DNA of 64,000 nt from Trematomus loennbergii (taxonomy: Eukaryota; Chordata; Actinopteri; Perciformes; Nototheniidae), in contig JAAOOA010000367.1 in NCBI GenBank assembly GCA_012861695.1, positions 317,501 to 381,500 of the forward strand. Reading direction: 5' to 3'. The notes beneath the pieces were generated by a model. That model worked only from the letters and a program-made list of their open reading frames with translations. It did no database searches and was not told the origin of the DNA. The position numbers and the translations under genes were made by a program. Position 1 is the first letter of the stretch. Every line of letters begins with the position of its first letter. Shown in pieces: positions 45,176 to 57,059 of the stretch.

Positions 45176-45821
45176 ACGTCATAGCAGTTATGGGGTGAAT
45201 ACAGTGACCTGGGGGTTTGTTTCAAAGACTGCCAAAGGAACCACCCTCTCTCTGTTTCCCTCTCCTCTCCAGCTCTCCGATCGCCCCCTCCCCTGCTTCT
45301 TAATCCTTTTCCATTTTACTTTCAACATAAATGTACTCCCTATTTATTCAAAATTCTTTAAATCATATGTTACGGCCAATGATGCACTTTTGAAGCAAGC
45401 GAACACTCGTTGGCTTTTTTAAGTGTCAAAAGTAGGTAGCAAAGCCTGGTCTGTAGTCCTATGCGTGAAACATCAGCGGGCCAACATTCAACTCTCTTTG
45501 CACTTATGCACAGCTGCTTTAGAATCATCTTTATCTTTCTTTTTCAGGGCGAAGTGGACTTTAAAAGAAAAACAAATCATCCGGGTCACTTTGTAGAAAT
45601 GGGGCCCCCTGGTGGAAGGAAACGCAGGAAATAGTGTAGAGGTGGGAAAAGACAAAGGAGGGGGGAGACCGAGAAGGGAGGGGTCTGCATGAAGTAAGGC
45701 TGCCAGATGTTTTGGTATTATGGCAGGGAACATTTTTATTCCAGCCGTAGTCATCTATCATGTTCCCAGTCGACTGCACTTAGAGGCCAGCAGATGGACC
45801 GACAGAAGACATGAAGAGATA

Positions 45822-45865
<44 letters not shown>

Positions 45866-47488
45866 TGTGTGTGTGTTGTCTGGTATGGAATGTCAATATA
45901 AACGTAGTATTGTTATGTGCTGTTGAGTACTTCATGTGTTACTGCCTTAACTGCAGCAATTGACTGAGTATAAAGTTAAAGGCAGGAACATTCATATATG
46001 CATGTGCATGTTTACTGCAACAACTTGAACCCCCCAAAGAGAATGCAATTGTGTTCAACAGCCACTACACGATCCTCCATCCATTGCATGGATTTTAACA
46101 TGCACTCCCAAGCAGACTGAAAGAAGCTGGTGGGTCCCATTTAACTCAACATGTTACCTGCCGGCCCCCGAAGAGGAAAATATGTTTTGTTTCCTTTGTT
46201 TCTGCAGGTAGAGTAATTTAAAAAAGTACTCTATATGTAATATTGTTTCTGCTATTATCAGTAGGGATGGCATTACATGTATTTCTTTATCTCTTGTAGG
46301 GGAAGTACACATTTTTGAAAGAGTGCTAGACAAAGCCTTAATACCTAAGCACTCACAACATATTTAGCCTTAAAGAAGACTTAGAGGCTTACAAGAGCCA
46401 TGGCTCAGCCCCAGGCAGAAACATGACCCAACCAGTCACAGTGGACTACACAGTCCCATCTAGTCCCATCCTGTCCCTGTCAGAGACCGGCCCAAAGGTG
46501 GTGCTGGCTCATCGGGAACAGGGGCTGCCTCTTGTTACTGCTCCATCTTTGTTGTGCTTTCAGCTGTGGTGGTACTGTATGTGTACCTGTATAGTAGATG
46601 ATTGAATCCTTGCTACCTGAGGAGTTTGAGTTTTTCAGAATCCCAGCAGGGCAGAGAATCCACCGGACCAGGAAACAAGTTCAGAAAGTGTGCTGCAATA
46701 AGTTGCTGAAAATATGACCCTGATGTCTGCTTATGGCAAATAGCAAGGATAGAAGGCAAATGTTCATGTGGAGTCAAGGCTGCAACAGGAAGTCCTGCTG
46801 GGTGTGGAGACCAGGGAATAACCACCAGGTCCGATCTAATGCACCCCCCTCGAGACGACAGAGCTAAATGCTGCTGGTCCTGAGCAAGGTGATAGCAGCC
46901 GTCGATGATCAGAACCTGTTCTGTAGAGAAGATGTAGATGGGAGCAATTCCCTGGGAACAATTAAATATGGACTGGACATAATAGGAGCAGGACACTGAA
47001 TCACGTTTCTGGTGCTGGCTATTTTTGATTTCCTCCCTAACCTCACATTTCTTACTACTGAGACATATATATAGATATTCCATCTGGCCTATTTGTCAGA
47101 AAAGGAATCCAAGGGGCGAGACCACTGTAGAGCCCGCCAGCTGTAGGGTTAAAACCCAGGAAGTAAGATCAGTGCTGGGCAGGCCAACACAGGGCCCAGC
47201 TGGAAGGGTCTGAGGGCTTCAGACCCCTCCAGCTGCTCAAACTCATCAGAGTCCAGTGGAGGAGCCTCTGCAGGATGAGGTGTTTTAGAACGTGTGGCTT
47301 GTCACCAAAGATGGCGGCTTTACGTGGTACACACTTAAAGGGGTTCTTTGCTTAGGGTTTGCATGGCAGGAGGCAAAGTTCCTGCCTCAGCTAGGTTACC
47401 TGGGCTTAAGGGATCCATGGTGAAATACCTGATCCAGAGAAATCAGACCAGTATTAATGCCCAATGAGCTGGAGACCTCCAAAACATC
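45176..47488. other. Intergenic stretch
   Basis: A TG tract lies at 45823..45876. The longest frame is on the minus strand at 46613..47083 (156 codons) with no motif I recognise. It lies just outside the Gypsy element (47489) and may be an old repeat. No gene is supported. Confidence 0.45.
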
Positions 47489-47493
47489 TAGAA

Positions 47494-47613
47494 TGTTAGG
47501 CTTCACGTGGAAAGACTGGAGATGAGAACCCGCTATGCAAGCACTTAGACTGAAACTGTGGTGAAGTGTCAAAAATGGGCTTTATTTAGACCACGGCACA
47601 GTCAAGGAGTTGG
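47494..47613 (-). repeat. Truncated 3' LTR of the Gypsy element
   Basis: The first ~120 plus-strand bases match 52199..52300 of the 5' LTR (for example GACTGGAGATGAGAACCCGC and GACCACGGCACAGTCAAGG). It then joins RT sequence abruptly, marking an internal deletion. Confidence 0.85.
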
Positions 47614-48634
47614 AGAGTTCCTGATGAAGCGGCGGTAAAAGTTGGCGAAGCCCAGAAATCTCTGAAGCTCCCTCCTCATAGTTGGGGTTGGCCACTCCAC
47701 CACAGCCTCGATCTTTCCTGGATCTGCCTCCACTCTGCCTGATGATGTAGCCCAGGAAGCTGATCCGGTTCTGGTGGAACTCACACTTCTCAGTCTTGAC
47801 ATAGAGCTTGTTCTCCAGCAGTCTCTGAAGAACCTGGCGGACATGGTTCTCCTGTTCCTTCTGGTTCTTGGAGAAAATCAGAATGTCGTCTAAGTACACA
47901 AAGACAAAGCGGTTAAGGAAATCACGCAGGACATCATTGACCAGAGCCTGAAAAACTGCTGGAGCGTTAGTGAGACCAAAGGGCATGACAAGGTACTCAA
48001 AGTGACCTAAGGGGGTGTTGAAAGCCGTCTTCCACTCGTCCCCTTGGCGGATACGGATCAGGTGATAAGCGTTCCTAAGGTCAAGCTTGGTGAACAGGGT
48101 TGCCCCTTGGAGGGGTTCAAAAGCAGAGGCAAGCAGAGGTAACGGGTACTTGTTCTTAACAGTGATGTTGTTTAACCCACGAAAGTCAATGCAAGGTCGC
48201 AGTGACTTATCCTTCTTGTTAACGAAGAAGAACCCGGCACCCACGGGGGAGGAGGAAGGACGAATAATCCCAGCCGCCACTGAGTCGGTGATATATAGCT
48301 CCATAGCCTCTTTCTCAGGACGGGACAGGTTGTAGAGGCGGCTGGTGGGTAAAGGGGCCCCAGGAAACAGATCTATGGGGCAGTCGTAGGGCCGGTAGGG
48401 AGGAAGGGAGAGAGCCCTCTCCTTGCTGAAGACCCATCTCAGGTCGTGGTAGGTTGCAGGGACTCCAGTTAAATCTACTGAAGCAGCAGAGCAGATGGCA
48501 GGGTTGGGGGAGACAGAGACAGAAGGCACGGCAGATAACAGACAGTTAGCGAGACAGTACTGATCCCATTCAATGATTCTACCCTTAGCCCAATCGATGT
48601 GTGGGTTGTGGGTGCGAAGCCACGGATAACCCAA
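47582..48634 (-). pseudogene. Gypsy pol fragment: protease end and reverse transcriptase
   Basis: A 350-codon frame. It begins at the end of the protease ([14 protein letters not shown]) and continues into a Ty3/Gypsy reverse transcriptase: [12 protein letters not shown] (about residues 184-195) carries the first catalytic Asp, [12 protein letters not shown] lies near 218, the catalytic YLDD box at 247-250, and FLGYII near 293. At about residue 301 a frameshift moves the thumb/RNase H linker (motif [14 protein letters not shown]) into another frame. The sequence then ends at the deletion into the LTR. No RNase H or integrase follows. Confidence 0.9.
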
Positions 48635-48639
48635 TACCA

Positions 48640-48880
48640 GAGGTGTGGATGGTGCGGAGATTACCTTTAACTGGATGAGCTCTCTTGCCGGAGGTGATCA
48701 GTGTCACAGGGTTTGTCTGTTCTGTAACTGTGGAGATTATTTGCCCATTAAGTGCATAGGCTATTTTATTTACAGTATAAACAAAACACAAGTGTTTGTT
48801 AAATTGAGTGTGTAAGGCCTATAATGGTTTATGGGTTTCACTGATAAGAGAAGAGGCAGTTTCTTCTCTCTCCCCTCACA
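48640..48880 (-). pseudogene. Gypsy protease region remnant
   Basis: The minus-strand text contains NKIAYALNGQIIS and [13 protein letters not shown], like the flap and downstream part of retropepsins in fish Gypsy elements. A frameshift near 48650..48665 separates it from GYPWL. The catalytic DSG motif is not visible, so the protease is incomplete. Confidence 0.6.
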
Positions 48881-48959
48881 GGCAGTACACAGGGAGGGGG
48901 GCTCCTGAAAAATAACTGAGGCCCCAAAAAGGTGGTTATGTCATAGCCGAGAATAATAT

Positions 48960-49990
48960 TTTGCAAGTCATAGTCATAGAATATGTCTGGTCATGTCCAG
49001 TTCTTTACATCAGAGGCCATGCCCAGTTTCCACAAATATGGGTATGGAGGAGGTGTCTTTAGGTTTTTCTATCCTGTTTTCGAGCATAAAGACATTGGCG
49101 GATGGGGAGGAACTAACTTTTTGGAGAGAGAGAGAGAGAGGGGGGGATCCCCTGGTATACTCTCTCTCGGTAACGCTCTCTCCCTGAGAGCTGGGTTTTT
49201 GCTCTCGGTAAGGTTCTCTCAAACTTGGTAACTATTGCTTGAATCTCTGTGTATTGAATGCTGAGTGAATGGATGGATGAAAGTTTTAAAATGTAGGATT
49301 TCTAACTGATCATTCTGAGGAGCAAAACCTCTTAAATGTGTCAGGCTATAGGCTGTGAATGTTAGAACCTTCGATCCACGAGGAGATCCCTCTGGGTTAT
49401 GTCGGAATTCAATCTGAACATTTTGAGGAACTGACCTCTTACATGTGTCAGGCCATAGTGTGTGGAAGTTAACCCCGTCGATCTGTGAGGAAATTCCTTT
49501 TGGATTTTGTCGGAAGACTTTAATGTGTGAACTATGAATTAAGGTTTTAGATTAGAAAATAACCCCAGCATGATATGTTTAGTATGATTATAATGTTGTA
49601 ACGAGAGAAGGAAAAACCCTGTATTAGTTTGGACCTATTTTTCTTCAAATAAACTGATCCCACCTTTTGCATTGGGACAACTTAAAAGACATCTGTGCTC
49701 TCCTCTCCTGCTTCAAAGGTAAGATTGCACAATGCCACACTCACACTTAGGTAGGGCCACACCTCATTTACTGATATCAAAATCCTTCGGAATCGCTTAA
49801 ACAGATTTAGGGGGTCGTCTGAATTGAAACAGCAGTTAATTGAACCTAGTTCTTCAGGGAGTTAATAGAGGTGAGATCTTGCTGACGTTGGTGGATCTGA
49901 GCCAAGCAGCAAACTTACATAGACTCAATAACTTCGGTTAGGTTAATTAGTAGGTCTGAGTAATTTGCCGGAATAAATGATCAGTCCTCC
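48960..49990 (+). mobile_element. Possible ERV-like LTR fragment inserted in the Gypsy element
   Basis: Sequence between gag and protease that does not belong to the Gypsy element. It has AATAAA at 49648..49653, a pyrimidine-rich U5-like part, a candidate LTR end TTAAACA at 49802, and a TAGGGGGTCGTCTGAAT stretch at about 49807..49823 that resembles a tRNA-Pro-type primer-binding site. The 5' boundary and second LTR were not found, and there is no coding part. Confidence 0.35.
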
Positions 49991-50003
49991 GACTCTTACA
50001 CTA

Positions 50004-50363
50004 TTAAAGGTTCATCCAATGGCTCCAGGCAGAGTCCCAGCAGTTGGCAATGAAATGCCCAGCGTTGCCACAATACATGCATTGGTTAGCACTCATCCGG
50101 CACTGACGCTCCTCCGGTGAAAGTCTAGCACGTCCCCGTTGCATAGCCTCCTCATGAGAAGTGGTGCGCACGCCGGACGGCGAGAGGACGGAAGGAGATT
50201 TAAACACAGAGGGGACAGAGTAAGTGGAAAAACTGGGCTTACTGTGTGAGACTGGTGGAGTACGATGTGTCCGCTCTGCTCGGCGCTCCCGCAAACGACA
50301 GTCCAGGCGGGACACCAGGGAAATCAAATCTGGGAGATCCGCTGGAACGTCTCTAGCTGCCAA
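50004..50363 (-). pseudogene. Gypsy gag, C-terminal part with CCHC zinc knuckle
   Basis: Contains CMYCGNAGHFIANC, a CX2CX4HX4C nucleic-acid-binding knuckle, preceded by the Arg-rich RLDCRLRERRAER stretch usual for fish Gypsy gag. It is separated from the upstream gag part by the element at 50388..51548. The text after the knuckle diverges at the presumed second insertion. Confidence 0.88.
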
Positions 50364-50387
50364 TTGATCCCGGAGCTGATCCTTTAA

Positions 50388-51548
50388 CCTGTTAAGCCCT
50401 GAGCCTGTTTTCAGGTCTCAGGCTCGAAAATGACATTCCCAGAACAAATGACCATATCTTCCCTTCTAAAAGGGTTAAATTAATAATCTTTTTTCTCAAA
50501 GTAATGATAAACCTGTGAGTTGGATGTAGAAAAGTCAGAACAATATAGATGTTTTTATTTTAAAGAAAATTCAGATTTTACATAGTAAAAAACTGTAAAT
50601 TATAGTGTCCGTCCAAAAATTATTTTTTACTTATAGTGAAAACTACCCTTGGATGATGGTAAGGTAGACTAAAAGCTTTAGGAATCCAAAGTACAACATA
50701 TAATAAGTACCCTGTATCAAGATTGATGCAAAACAAGTGACATTTGACCTTTTTAGAGAGGTTTAGCCAAAAACACTCCACCTCTGAGGTGATTTGGGTG
50801 GAAATGTTTTTTTTTCCATATCTCTGGCCCCCCTTTGTCGATTTTGATTGTTGACACCTCTTTCTGACCGTTAGAGCCAATAGAATCGAAGGGGGAGTCC
50901 CCCACACACACGTTGTGAAGAGAAAAGGTGGGGGCTGCGCGCATGTAAATGTGCAGCAGAGTGGACCTATCTCTAGCTCTGGCATTTGGAAACAAAAAAG
51001 CAGTTTTATTGCTTATGGATTATCAGAAATCATTTCAAAGAGGACACAGATACATTGGCTTAACCTATGGATTAACTGCAGCATCGTTTTTTTATCGTTT
51101 TAATGCCATTGAAGACCAGTTTTGACCAAGGTAAGCCATGTTAGCGTTTCTAGCTACCTAGCTCCACATGTTATGATGTACGCTTTCGTTTATAGCGTCG
51201 CAAATGTTTATCACTGAGTGTTGAGGTGGGCACCCCCAGATTCTGTGTCTCCAGGAGACCCAAAACGAGTGGTTGGCTGTGCATCTAGGATAAGTAATAA
51301 GGGAGTTATTGTGAGTTTAAGTGCCGTTTTAGGTTAATTTTTCGCTCGTGGATAATTCAGAGGCTGAGTGTTAGCATTGTGGGTTTCTTTTGAAAAAAAA
51401 AAAAAGGATCAGTTAGATGAGTTTCTTTCCGTTACATGGATATAAAACATTCATAGTTAATTAAATTAAATGAACATGCCCTCAGACACTGTTTCCTGCA
51501 AGATGTTGCGGCAGTGCCCCGGTACCGGGGTCTCTCGGGCTTAACAGG
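50388..51548. mobile_element. piggyBac-like non-autonomous transposon in gag
   Basis: 1161 bp with perfect 12-bp inverted ends CCTGTTAAGCCC/GGGCTTAACAGG and a TTAA duplication on both sides (50384..50387, 51549..51552). TTAA targeting is diagnostic of piggyBac transposition. Removing the element and one TTAA brings the two gag parts back next to each other. No transposase frame is visible. Confidence 0.82.
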
Positions 51549-52182
51549 TTAAACCTCTCAAAAACACCGCCTTGAGAGCCGCCTCGTCCCATCGAGCCTC
51601 TCCAGCGAGTGTGTGAAACTCGATGGAATACTCGGCCATAGTCCGGTTTCCTTGTTGTAAACTGAGCAGCTGATTATCGGCGGAGCCAGAATAATTGGGA
51701 TGATCAAAAACGGCCGAAAACTGATCTGAGAAACACTCAAAACGCAGAGAGTCATAATCCACCGAAGAGCTCAAAGCCTCTGCCCAGGTTAAAGCCTTGC
51801 CACGGAGCAAGGAACATAATTAACATAATTAATCCTGGTGACATCCGCTGCAAACGAAACAGGACGCTGGCGAAAAACTTTGTTGCACTGAAAAAGAAAT
51901 CCTCTGCATTTCTCCACCTCTCCATGGAATGGCTCAGGGTCGGTGATGGGGAAATCCTGGCGAGGAGTAGAAACAGGAGCAGGATTGGGAGTGGCACGAG
52001 AAGCAGCAGCCGAGGTAGTCAGAGCAGAGATCTGGCAAGCTAACTCTGAGACATGATGAGCCATGGATTGATTACTCTCGACTAACGCCCGGATGAGCTG
52101 GTCGTGTTGACCCAGAAGGGAACCTTGACTAGACAGGGCATGATGGACTGGGGGAATCCGATCCAGTGCCTGCAGGGTTCAT
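51541..52182 (-). pseudogene. Gypsy gag, N-terminal and capsid part
   Basis: The start codon is probably at 52182, 17 bases after the 5' LTR. Recognisable gag text includes the conserved pre-capsid PEPFHGEVEKCRGFLFQC and LLSLQQGNRTMAEYSIEFHT, the latter in the major homology-like part. Frameshifts occur near 52140 and near 51790..51830. The part ends at the piggyBac-like insertion. Confidence 0.85.
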
Positions 52183-52198
52183 TCTTGGCCAGTTCTTC

Positions 52199-52728
52199 TG
52201 TTAGGCTTTACGTGGAAAGACTGGAGATGAGAACCCGCTATGCAAGCACTTGAAAATGGGCTTTATTTAGACCACGGCACAGTCAAGGAGTTGGAGAGGA
52301 CGCTGAATGGGAATCCTGGAACCGAGGTTCAGACCGGGACGAGGAACTCAGAGAGGGGAGACGAGGAGCCGGACAGACCAGGGAGGTGGCAGGATGTGGC
52401 AGGCGGAGCGGCAGGTGTGTGGATCTGGAAACAGGAAAGAAGCAGGGTTAGGAAGGTAAATCCTCTCACTAGGAGCATCAAAAAGTTTACTAGGCAAAAA
52501 TGCTAAGTAGGCCTGGACGTTAGTTTATCACATAAACGAAGAACTGGCGAAGACTGAGGATGAGAACCAGGGTTTTAAGCAGTTGCAGGTGAGTGGTGGC
52601 AATCAGCGACATGATCAACAGCTGGAGCGGTGTGGAGACGGAACTCCAAATGTAGGTCAGCCACGCCCAGTCAGGAAGACAGACAACAACAGAGGAAAAA
52701 GAGGAAGGCCGCACTGTGAATCCTCACA
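52199..52728 (-). repeat. 5' LTR of the Gypsy element
   Basis: 530 bp. On the minus strand it starts TGTGAGGATTCACAG and ends GCCTAACA. The TAGAA duplication flanks its outer end. Confidence 0.85.
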
Positions 52729-53039
52729 TAGAATTAGGTGGACATTAGGGGCGTTCACACCAAGTACTTTTCCCACAATAGTTCATGAGAACTTAAGTTC
52801 ATGAGAGCTCTTTTAGTTCTGATGAACTAAAGCAGATCGCGTTCACACCAAAATGAGTTCCTGGGGGTGGATTAGGCAAATGAGCCGCTGACGTCACTTC
52901 TTCTTCTTCTGCTTTGGGTTTACTGGCAGGCCGCAAACAACTTCACGGCGAGTACAGTAGGTGGCGGTATGCACCTTAAAGTTGCAATTCGCCAAAAAAC
53001 CGAGAGAAGAAGAAGAAAAAAAACTTCCGCTTCCGCTGT

Positions 53040-53567
53040 ATGCTTCTGTTTACCTTCCGACCTCAGACACGGTATGGAGTTGACGTTTTGGTGGTCGTGT
53101 TATACAGCTTCGTAACTGAGTTATTTAAGCCAATAACTCAGCCACAAATACAAATACAGATCGACCATTCAAATGCAATAGAAATGCTGAGTCGGAGGCG
53201 AAGGCGGTTAAGAAGCCTTAACAAAAGGATTGGACGACGAACAAAGAACAGCAATGGTACGTTCATTAAATCACATTAATACTATCTAATGTAGGATTTA
53301 TGGAGTTATGTAGGGCTAATTTGTGTCTTTGTATGTGTTCCAGATATGCGAATACTACGGAACGCGTCGTGTCCCGCGCTCTCTCTGGGTGAACAATAGA
53401 ACATCGGCCTGGTGGGAGAAGGTGGTGTACACCAATGTGCAGTGGATCAAAGATTTCCGAATGTCCAAGGGCTCTTTTCAACTCCTCTGTATTCGCCTGG
53501 AAGCAACGTTGGGGAGACGCAACCTAAAAAAATCGCCGCGGGGCAAGACACGCGCACAGCCCTTATG
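53040..53567 (+). pseudogene. Harbinger transposase N-terminal remnant
   Basis: A first part at 53040..53279 is Arg-rich (SRRRRRLRSLNKRIGRR). A GTACGT donor at 53257 and a GTTCCAG acceptor ending at 53342 suggest one intron. The second part reads RSLWVNNRTSAWWEKVV and FRMSKGSFQLLCIRLEATL, the typical start of HARBI1-like nucleases before the DDE core. The exon phases do not agree, and the catalytic domain is missing, since an early stop follows at about 53566. Confidence 0.65.
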
Positions 53568-54036
53568 AGGCATCTGAACAGCATGGAAATTGTAAATTGA
53601 CAATAAAGCTGATCTTTTGTACAGTGCATTTGGTTCTCTCTTTTATTTACCACAGTCAACAGACACAATTACAATAGTGCAGACACACCTTAGTGCAAAG
53701 ATTAAATGTCAGTATCAAAACAGTACTCATACTGTATATTTGTATATTAATATGAGTATATTATTATGTTAAATGTGTGTTAAAGACAATGGGATGAGGT
53801 TGAAAGCTCTTTAAAAAGCTTTTGTATACCATCTTTACTGTGATAAATACATACATGTTAAGCATACACACCTGAAGAACTACGTTACACACACACAGGT
53901 TAGTCTGTGTACCGCTGCACTGCTGCTGGTTTAAACAAAGACAGTCATGATGCTAGTGCCGTGCATGTAGGTTCTCTTTTATTTATCAGCAGCAGATCAA
54001 TAAGTGTCAGTAGTATCAAAACAATATAATAACAGT

Positions 54037-54079
<43 letters not shown>

Positions 54080-54129
54080 ACAATAGGTAGGCTCAGCAGC
54101 AGACACACCTTAGTGCAAAGTTAGGTGTC

Positions 54130-54318
54130 AGTATTAATAACAGTGGCATATATATATATAATCACAATAATACAAAATTAACTGTCCCAGGTGTAGGCAA
54201 TTTGGGGTGAAGTGTCTTGCCCAGGGACACAACGACATCCTGACTGCAGTGGGGTTTGAACCTGTGCTCCCCTGATCCGAACACCAACGCACCAGACCAC
54301 TGCACCACACGCCTCCCA
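54130..54318 (-). repeat. tRNA-derived SINE
   Basis: On the minus strand it starts GGGAGGCGTGTGGTGCAGTGG (A-box-like TGGTGCAGTGG near 54297..54307), with a consensus B box GGTTCAAACC (54253..54262). These are the two halves of an RNA polymerase III internal promoter at tRNA spacing. The body GTGTCCCTGGGCAAGACACT follows, and the copy ends in an AT-repeat tail (near 54145..54162). Confidence 0.7.
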
Positions 54319-54338
54319 ACAAGTCATTGTACAGTTTA

Positions 54339-54595
54339 TCAACGACGACAAGTTTTTCTTAATTTTTGTATTGAAGGCCTGTTGGATTTAATCAGCTCGC
54401 TTAGCACTGCCAGAAGCCCAGCCTGAAAGGTATTTTGTTTGTTGCTCCACCTCGATTCCTGGGCCTTGTGTGAATGCAGCAGCCGTTCGTCGTGCATCTC
54501 CTTGGCACGCAGGTCCTCATTCTCCTTGCTGACCATGGCACGGCGGTCCATCGCCATGATGGTGTCAAGGAAGCTGTCATCGCGTGCCCACTTTC
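54339..54595 (-). pseudogene. Harbinger Myb-like protein, C-terminal exon
   Basis: A frame after a TTCACCTTAG acceptor. It reads GKWARDDSFLDTIMAMDRRA, then a charged helical segment (EMHDERLLHSHKAQ) and NTFQAGLLAVLSELIKS. This layout fits the C-terminal part of the second, Myb/SANT-containing protein of fish Harbinger elements. The N-terminal exon would be 56862..57059, with the hAT element lying in the intron between them. Confidence 0.5.
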
Positions 54596-54964
54596 CTAAG
54601 GTGAAATATGCAAGATACAAGATCAGTTTAATCGCAACAACGAGACAACATTGTCCAACATTGGACATGGTGCAGGCAGGGACAGTGTACAAAATGCAGG
54701 TGTAAAGTATAAGATAGGATCAAATAATATCAAATAAAAAATAAATATCAAAGTGCCCTTATTTATTGTTTTGTGCTTAATGTATGCTTGAACTTTGTTT
54801 TATAGGGATTAGTGGACATCAGTTAGATGTGTAACCTTCTTTCAAGGCCAGAGTAGTTACAGTGTAAGTGGATTGACATCTAACATAACATGGCTGAGTA
54901 CAATTATAACAATCAATAAAAAAAAGGAAAAATAAATAGAATTTCAATTACATTCTACTTAAAT

Positions 54965-56343
54965 CAGGGCTGCCAACACTCACGCATTGAGCGTGAGAGT
55001 CACGCAATTAACCCATATCTCACGCACTCACGCCACACTTGCCTTTCCTCACGCTAAGTTTTCGTCCAAAATAAATGTATATAAATATAAAAATAAAGTG
55101 AAGGAACAGCAAATCGAGCCGTCTACGAAATGAGACAGTCTTCTGGCTTAGTTCAGTCAAGTTTGAACGATATTGGGAGATTCTGATTTCACGGATCAAT
55201 AACTCATGAACAAAACGTTATTCAGACACAAATGACGTCTCCTAAGTACCGTGGTAAGGTTGACAACGAACTACAATCACATTTTGATCAAAAAAAGCCA
55301 ATACGCGCCGTCCTCCGAGCTGGACACATTACATTGGTCTCTATCCGCAGCCGGAGAAGAAACGAGTGCTCAGGGACCGTCTGCAAAGTGCAACTCCGAA
55401 AAAAGAGAATACAATAATATTCACTATTATACAGCTTATTACTACCAAACTCACTACACACATCAATAGTCTCCTGTGTGTCATACTACAGCAAGGAGTT
55501 TGGAAGAATATGCTTTTGAATAATTTTGGGGAATATTTATAATGTAAAATCTTCAATAAATATGGCATCATCTTAAATAACTTCACTATTATACAGTATA
55601 TTTCTACCAAACTCACTATTTGCATTGTTGTTGTTAGCATCTGGTTAGCTAGCTGCGCTAATGGATATTAGAATCTGTTTCTAAAACAAGGAGAGGGAGA
55701 GCTCTCTGCTGTCAGACTGAGAGATAACTACAGCTCAGTGAGGTAAGGGACTCTCTGAGTGTTTAGATAGTTAGTTTAGTCTAGTTATCTCAGTGGTCTC
55801 AAACGGTTTGGTCACCATTGAGAATAAATGAAAAACAGTTATGAAATACTATATGACAGTAAAACAAGAATACAGTTTAAAAGGTGAGTGATTTGTAAAA
55901 TATCCATAAAGAAAAAGAAAATCTGTTTAAAGTTGTGTTTCATATGGGTGTTGAGAGATGTATCCTTAAATTCATTTTGCTCTCAAAGTGCACCAGATTG
56001 ATGCATTTAACTTCAATATTTAAAAAAAAAATCTTCCCGGGGGAGCATGCCCCCGGACCCCCCTAGAGGAGGTGAGGACCACCCCCACTTATAAAATAGC
56101 ACTTTACCCCTGCTTACACCTATATGCCATTTTATATGCTGTGAGCTGATTATCGAGCCTTCATTGTAAGAGTCGGGTACACTGTGTATGTGCGTACTCC
56201 ACTGTAGTGCCCGGTACATTAATGGGAAACCCTAGTTTGTACTTGTTCAATACATTTGTAACACTGTACACATGGACGTTTCTTTTTTCGGTTACCAAAA
56301 AAAAAATCTCACTCCAAGCTGAACTCAAATGTTGGCAGCCCTG
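54965..56343. mobile_element. hAT-like transposon nested in the Harbinger
   Basis: 1379 bp with perfect 13-bp ends CAGGGCTGCCAAC/GTTGGCAGCCCTG and a CTTAAAT duplication on each side (54958..54964, 56344..56350), close to the 8-bp hAT target size. No transposase frame remains. A GC-rich patch lies at 56035..56090 (CCCCCGGACCCCCCTAGAGG). Confidence 0.8.
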
Positions 56344-56861
56344 CTTAAATGTGCAAAAATATTAGAACATCAGTCTTTGTGGCATGCAGGTAATCAACTG
56401 TTTAAGCTTTTACCATTAACATGTAGAATGAATGTTGCAAATGACTTGAAATTATAGCAACTACAATGTATTGTTAGAGGTAGCATTATGTCCAGCTAGC
56501 ATGCTAATTGCTAACGTTATATTATCGTTTTATCCCGGAGGGAAAACTAGTTTCTAATCCTGAGAGAAACACCTCGCCTGAAACACACGATTAGTGCCAT
56601 GAGTTAGTGAAGCAAATTACAGAACATTGCACACTTATTCACAAGTCAAAACGTGTTCATAGCGGTTACGGCTGAGAATAGCTAGCTAGCTAGATGTTGT
56701 TAGCCAGCTTGGACCTATGATAACAAGTTCTAGCATGGCTAGCTCGATCTACTGAGCAAATAGAAGTACATCTAAGACCAGTATTGTGCAGATTAAAACA
56801 GTGCAGTGCCTGTATTTTATTTTACCTTCGTAGTCGTCCCGACATGACTTTGCCAGGTCTG

Positions 56862-57059
56862 CTAACTTTGCTGAGCCACGGAAACTGCATTCAGTAGAAG
56901 CTTCTCAATGCGGCGCTTCGCGTCCTCCGAGTAAATCGCCAGAAGCGCCGACACATCCTCATCACTCCACCGCTCCGATGATTTATTTAGTGTTGCTATA
57001 ATAACTGCTTTCACAAAAGTAATCTCTTCGGGTGCGCTGGCCGAAGCGAGCAAATACAA
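56862..57059 (-). pseudogene. Harbinger Myb-like protein, N-terminal part
   Basis: Reads SSERWSDEDVSALLAIYSED and RRIEKLL, like the first helix of a Myb/SANT domain with its tryptophan. It stops early at 56862; another frame continues to a GTAAAA donor at about 56826, so a frameshift is likely. Confidence 0.5.

Larger units (their letters stand above)
47494..52728 (-). mobile_element. Ty3/Gypsy LTR retrotransposon, decayed, with nested insertions
   Basis: Bounded by a 5-bp target duplication TAGAA (47489..47493, 52729..52733). On the minus strand it runs: 5' LTR 52199..52728, gag from 52182, a gag CCHC zinc knuckle near 50040..50085, a decayed protease region about 48640..48880, a reverse transcriptase at 47582..48634, then directly a truncated 3' LTR (47494..~47613). 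RNase H, integrase and part of the 3' LTR are deleted. A TTAA-flanked element (50388..51548) splits gag, and foreign DNA of about 1 kb (about 48960..49990) separates gag from protease. Several frameshifts are present, so the copy is inactive. Confidence 0.88.

Noticed and set aside
46613..47083. 156-codon minus-strand frame as a gene
   Set aside because: No motif, homologue or splice context recognised, and it lies next to a retrotransposon. Kept only as a note in the intergenic entry.
54253..54307. A genuine tRNA gene
   Set aside because: A- and B-box-like motifs are present, but the sequence does not form a full tRNA body and continues into a SINE-type body with an AT tail.
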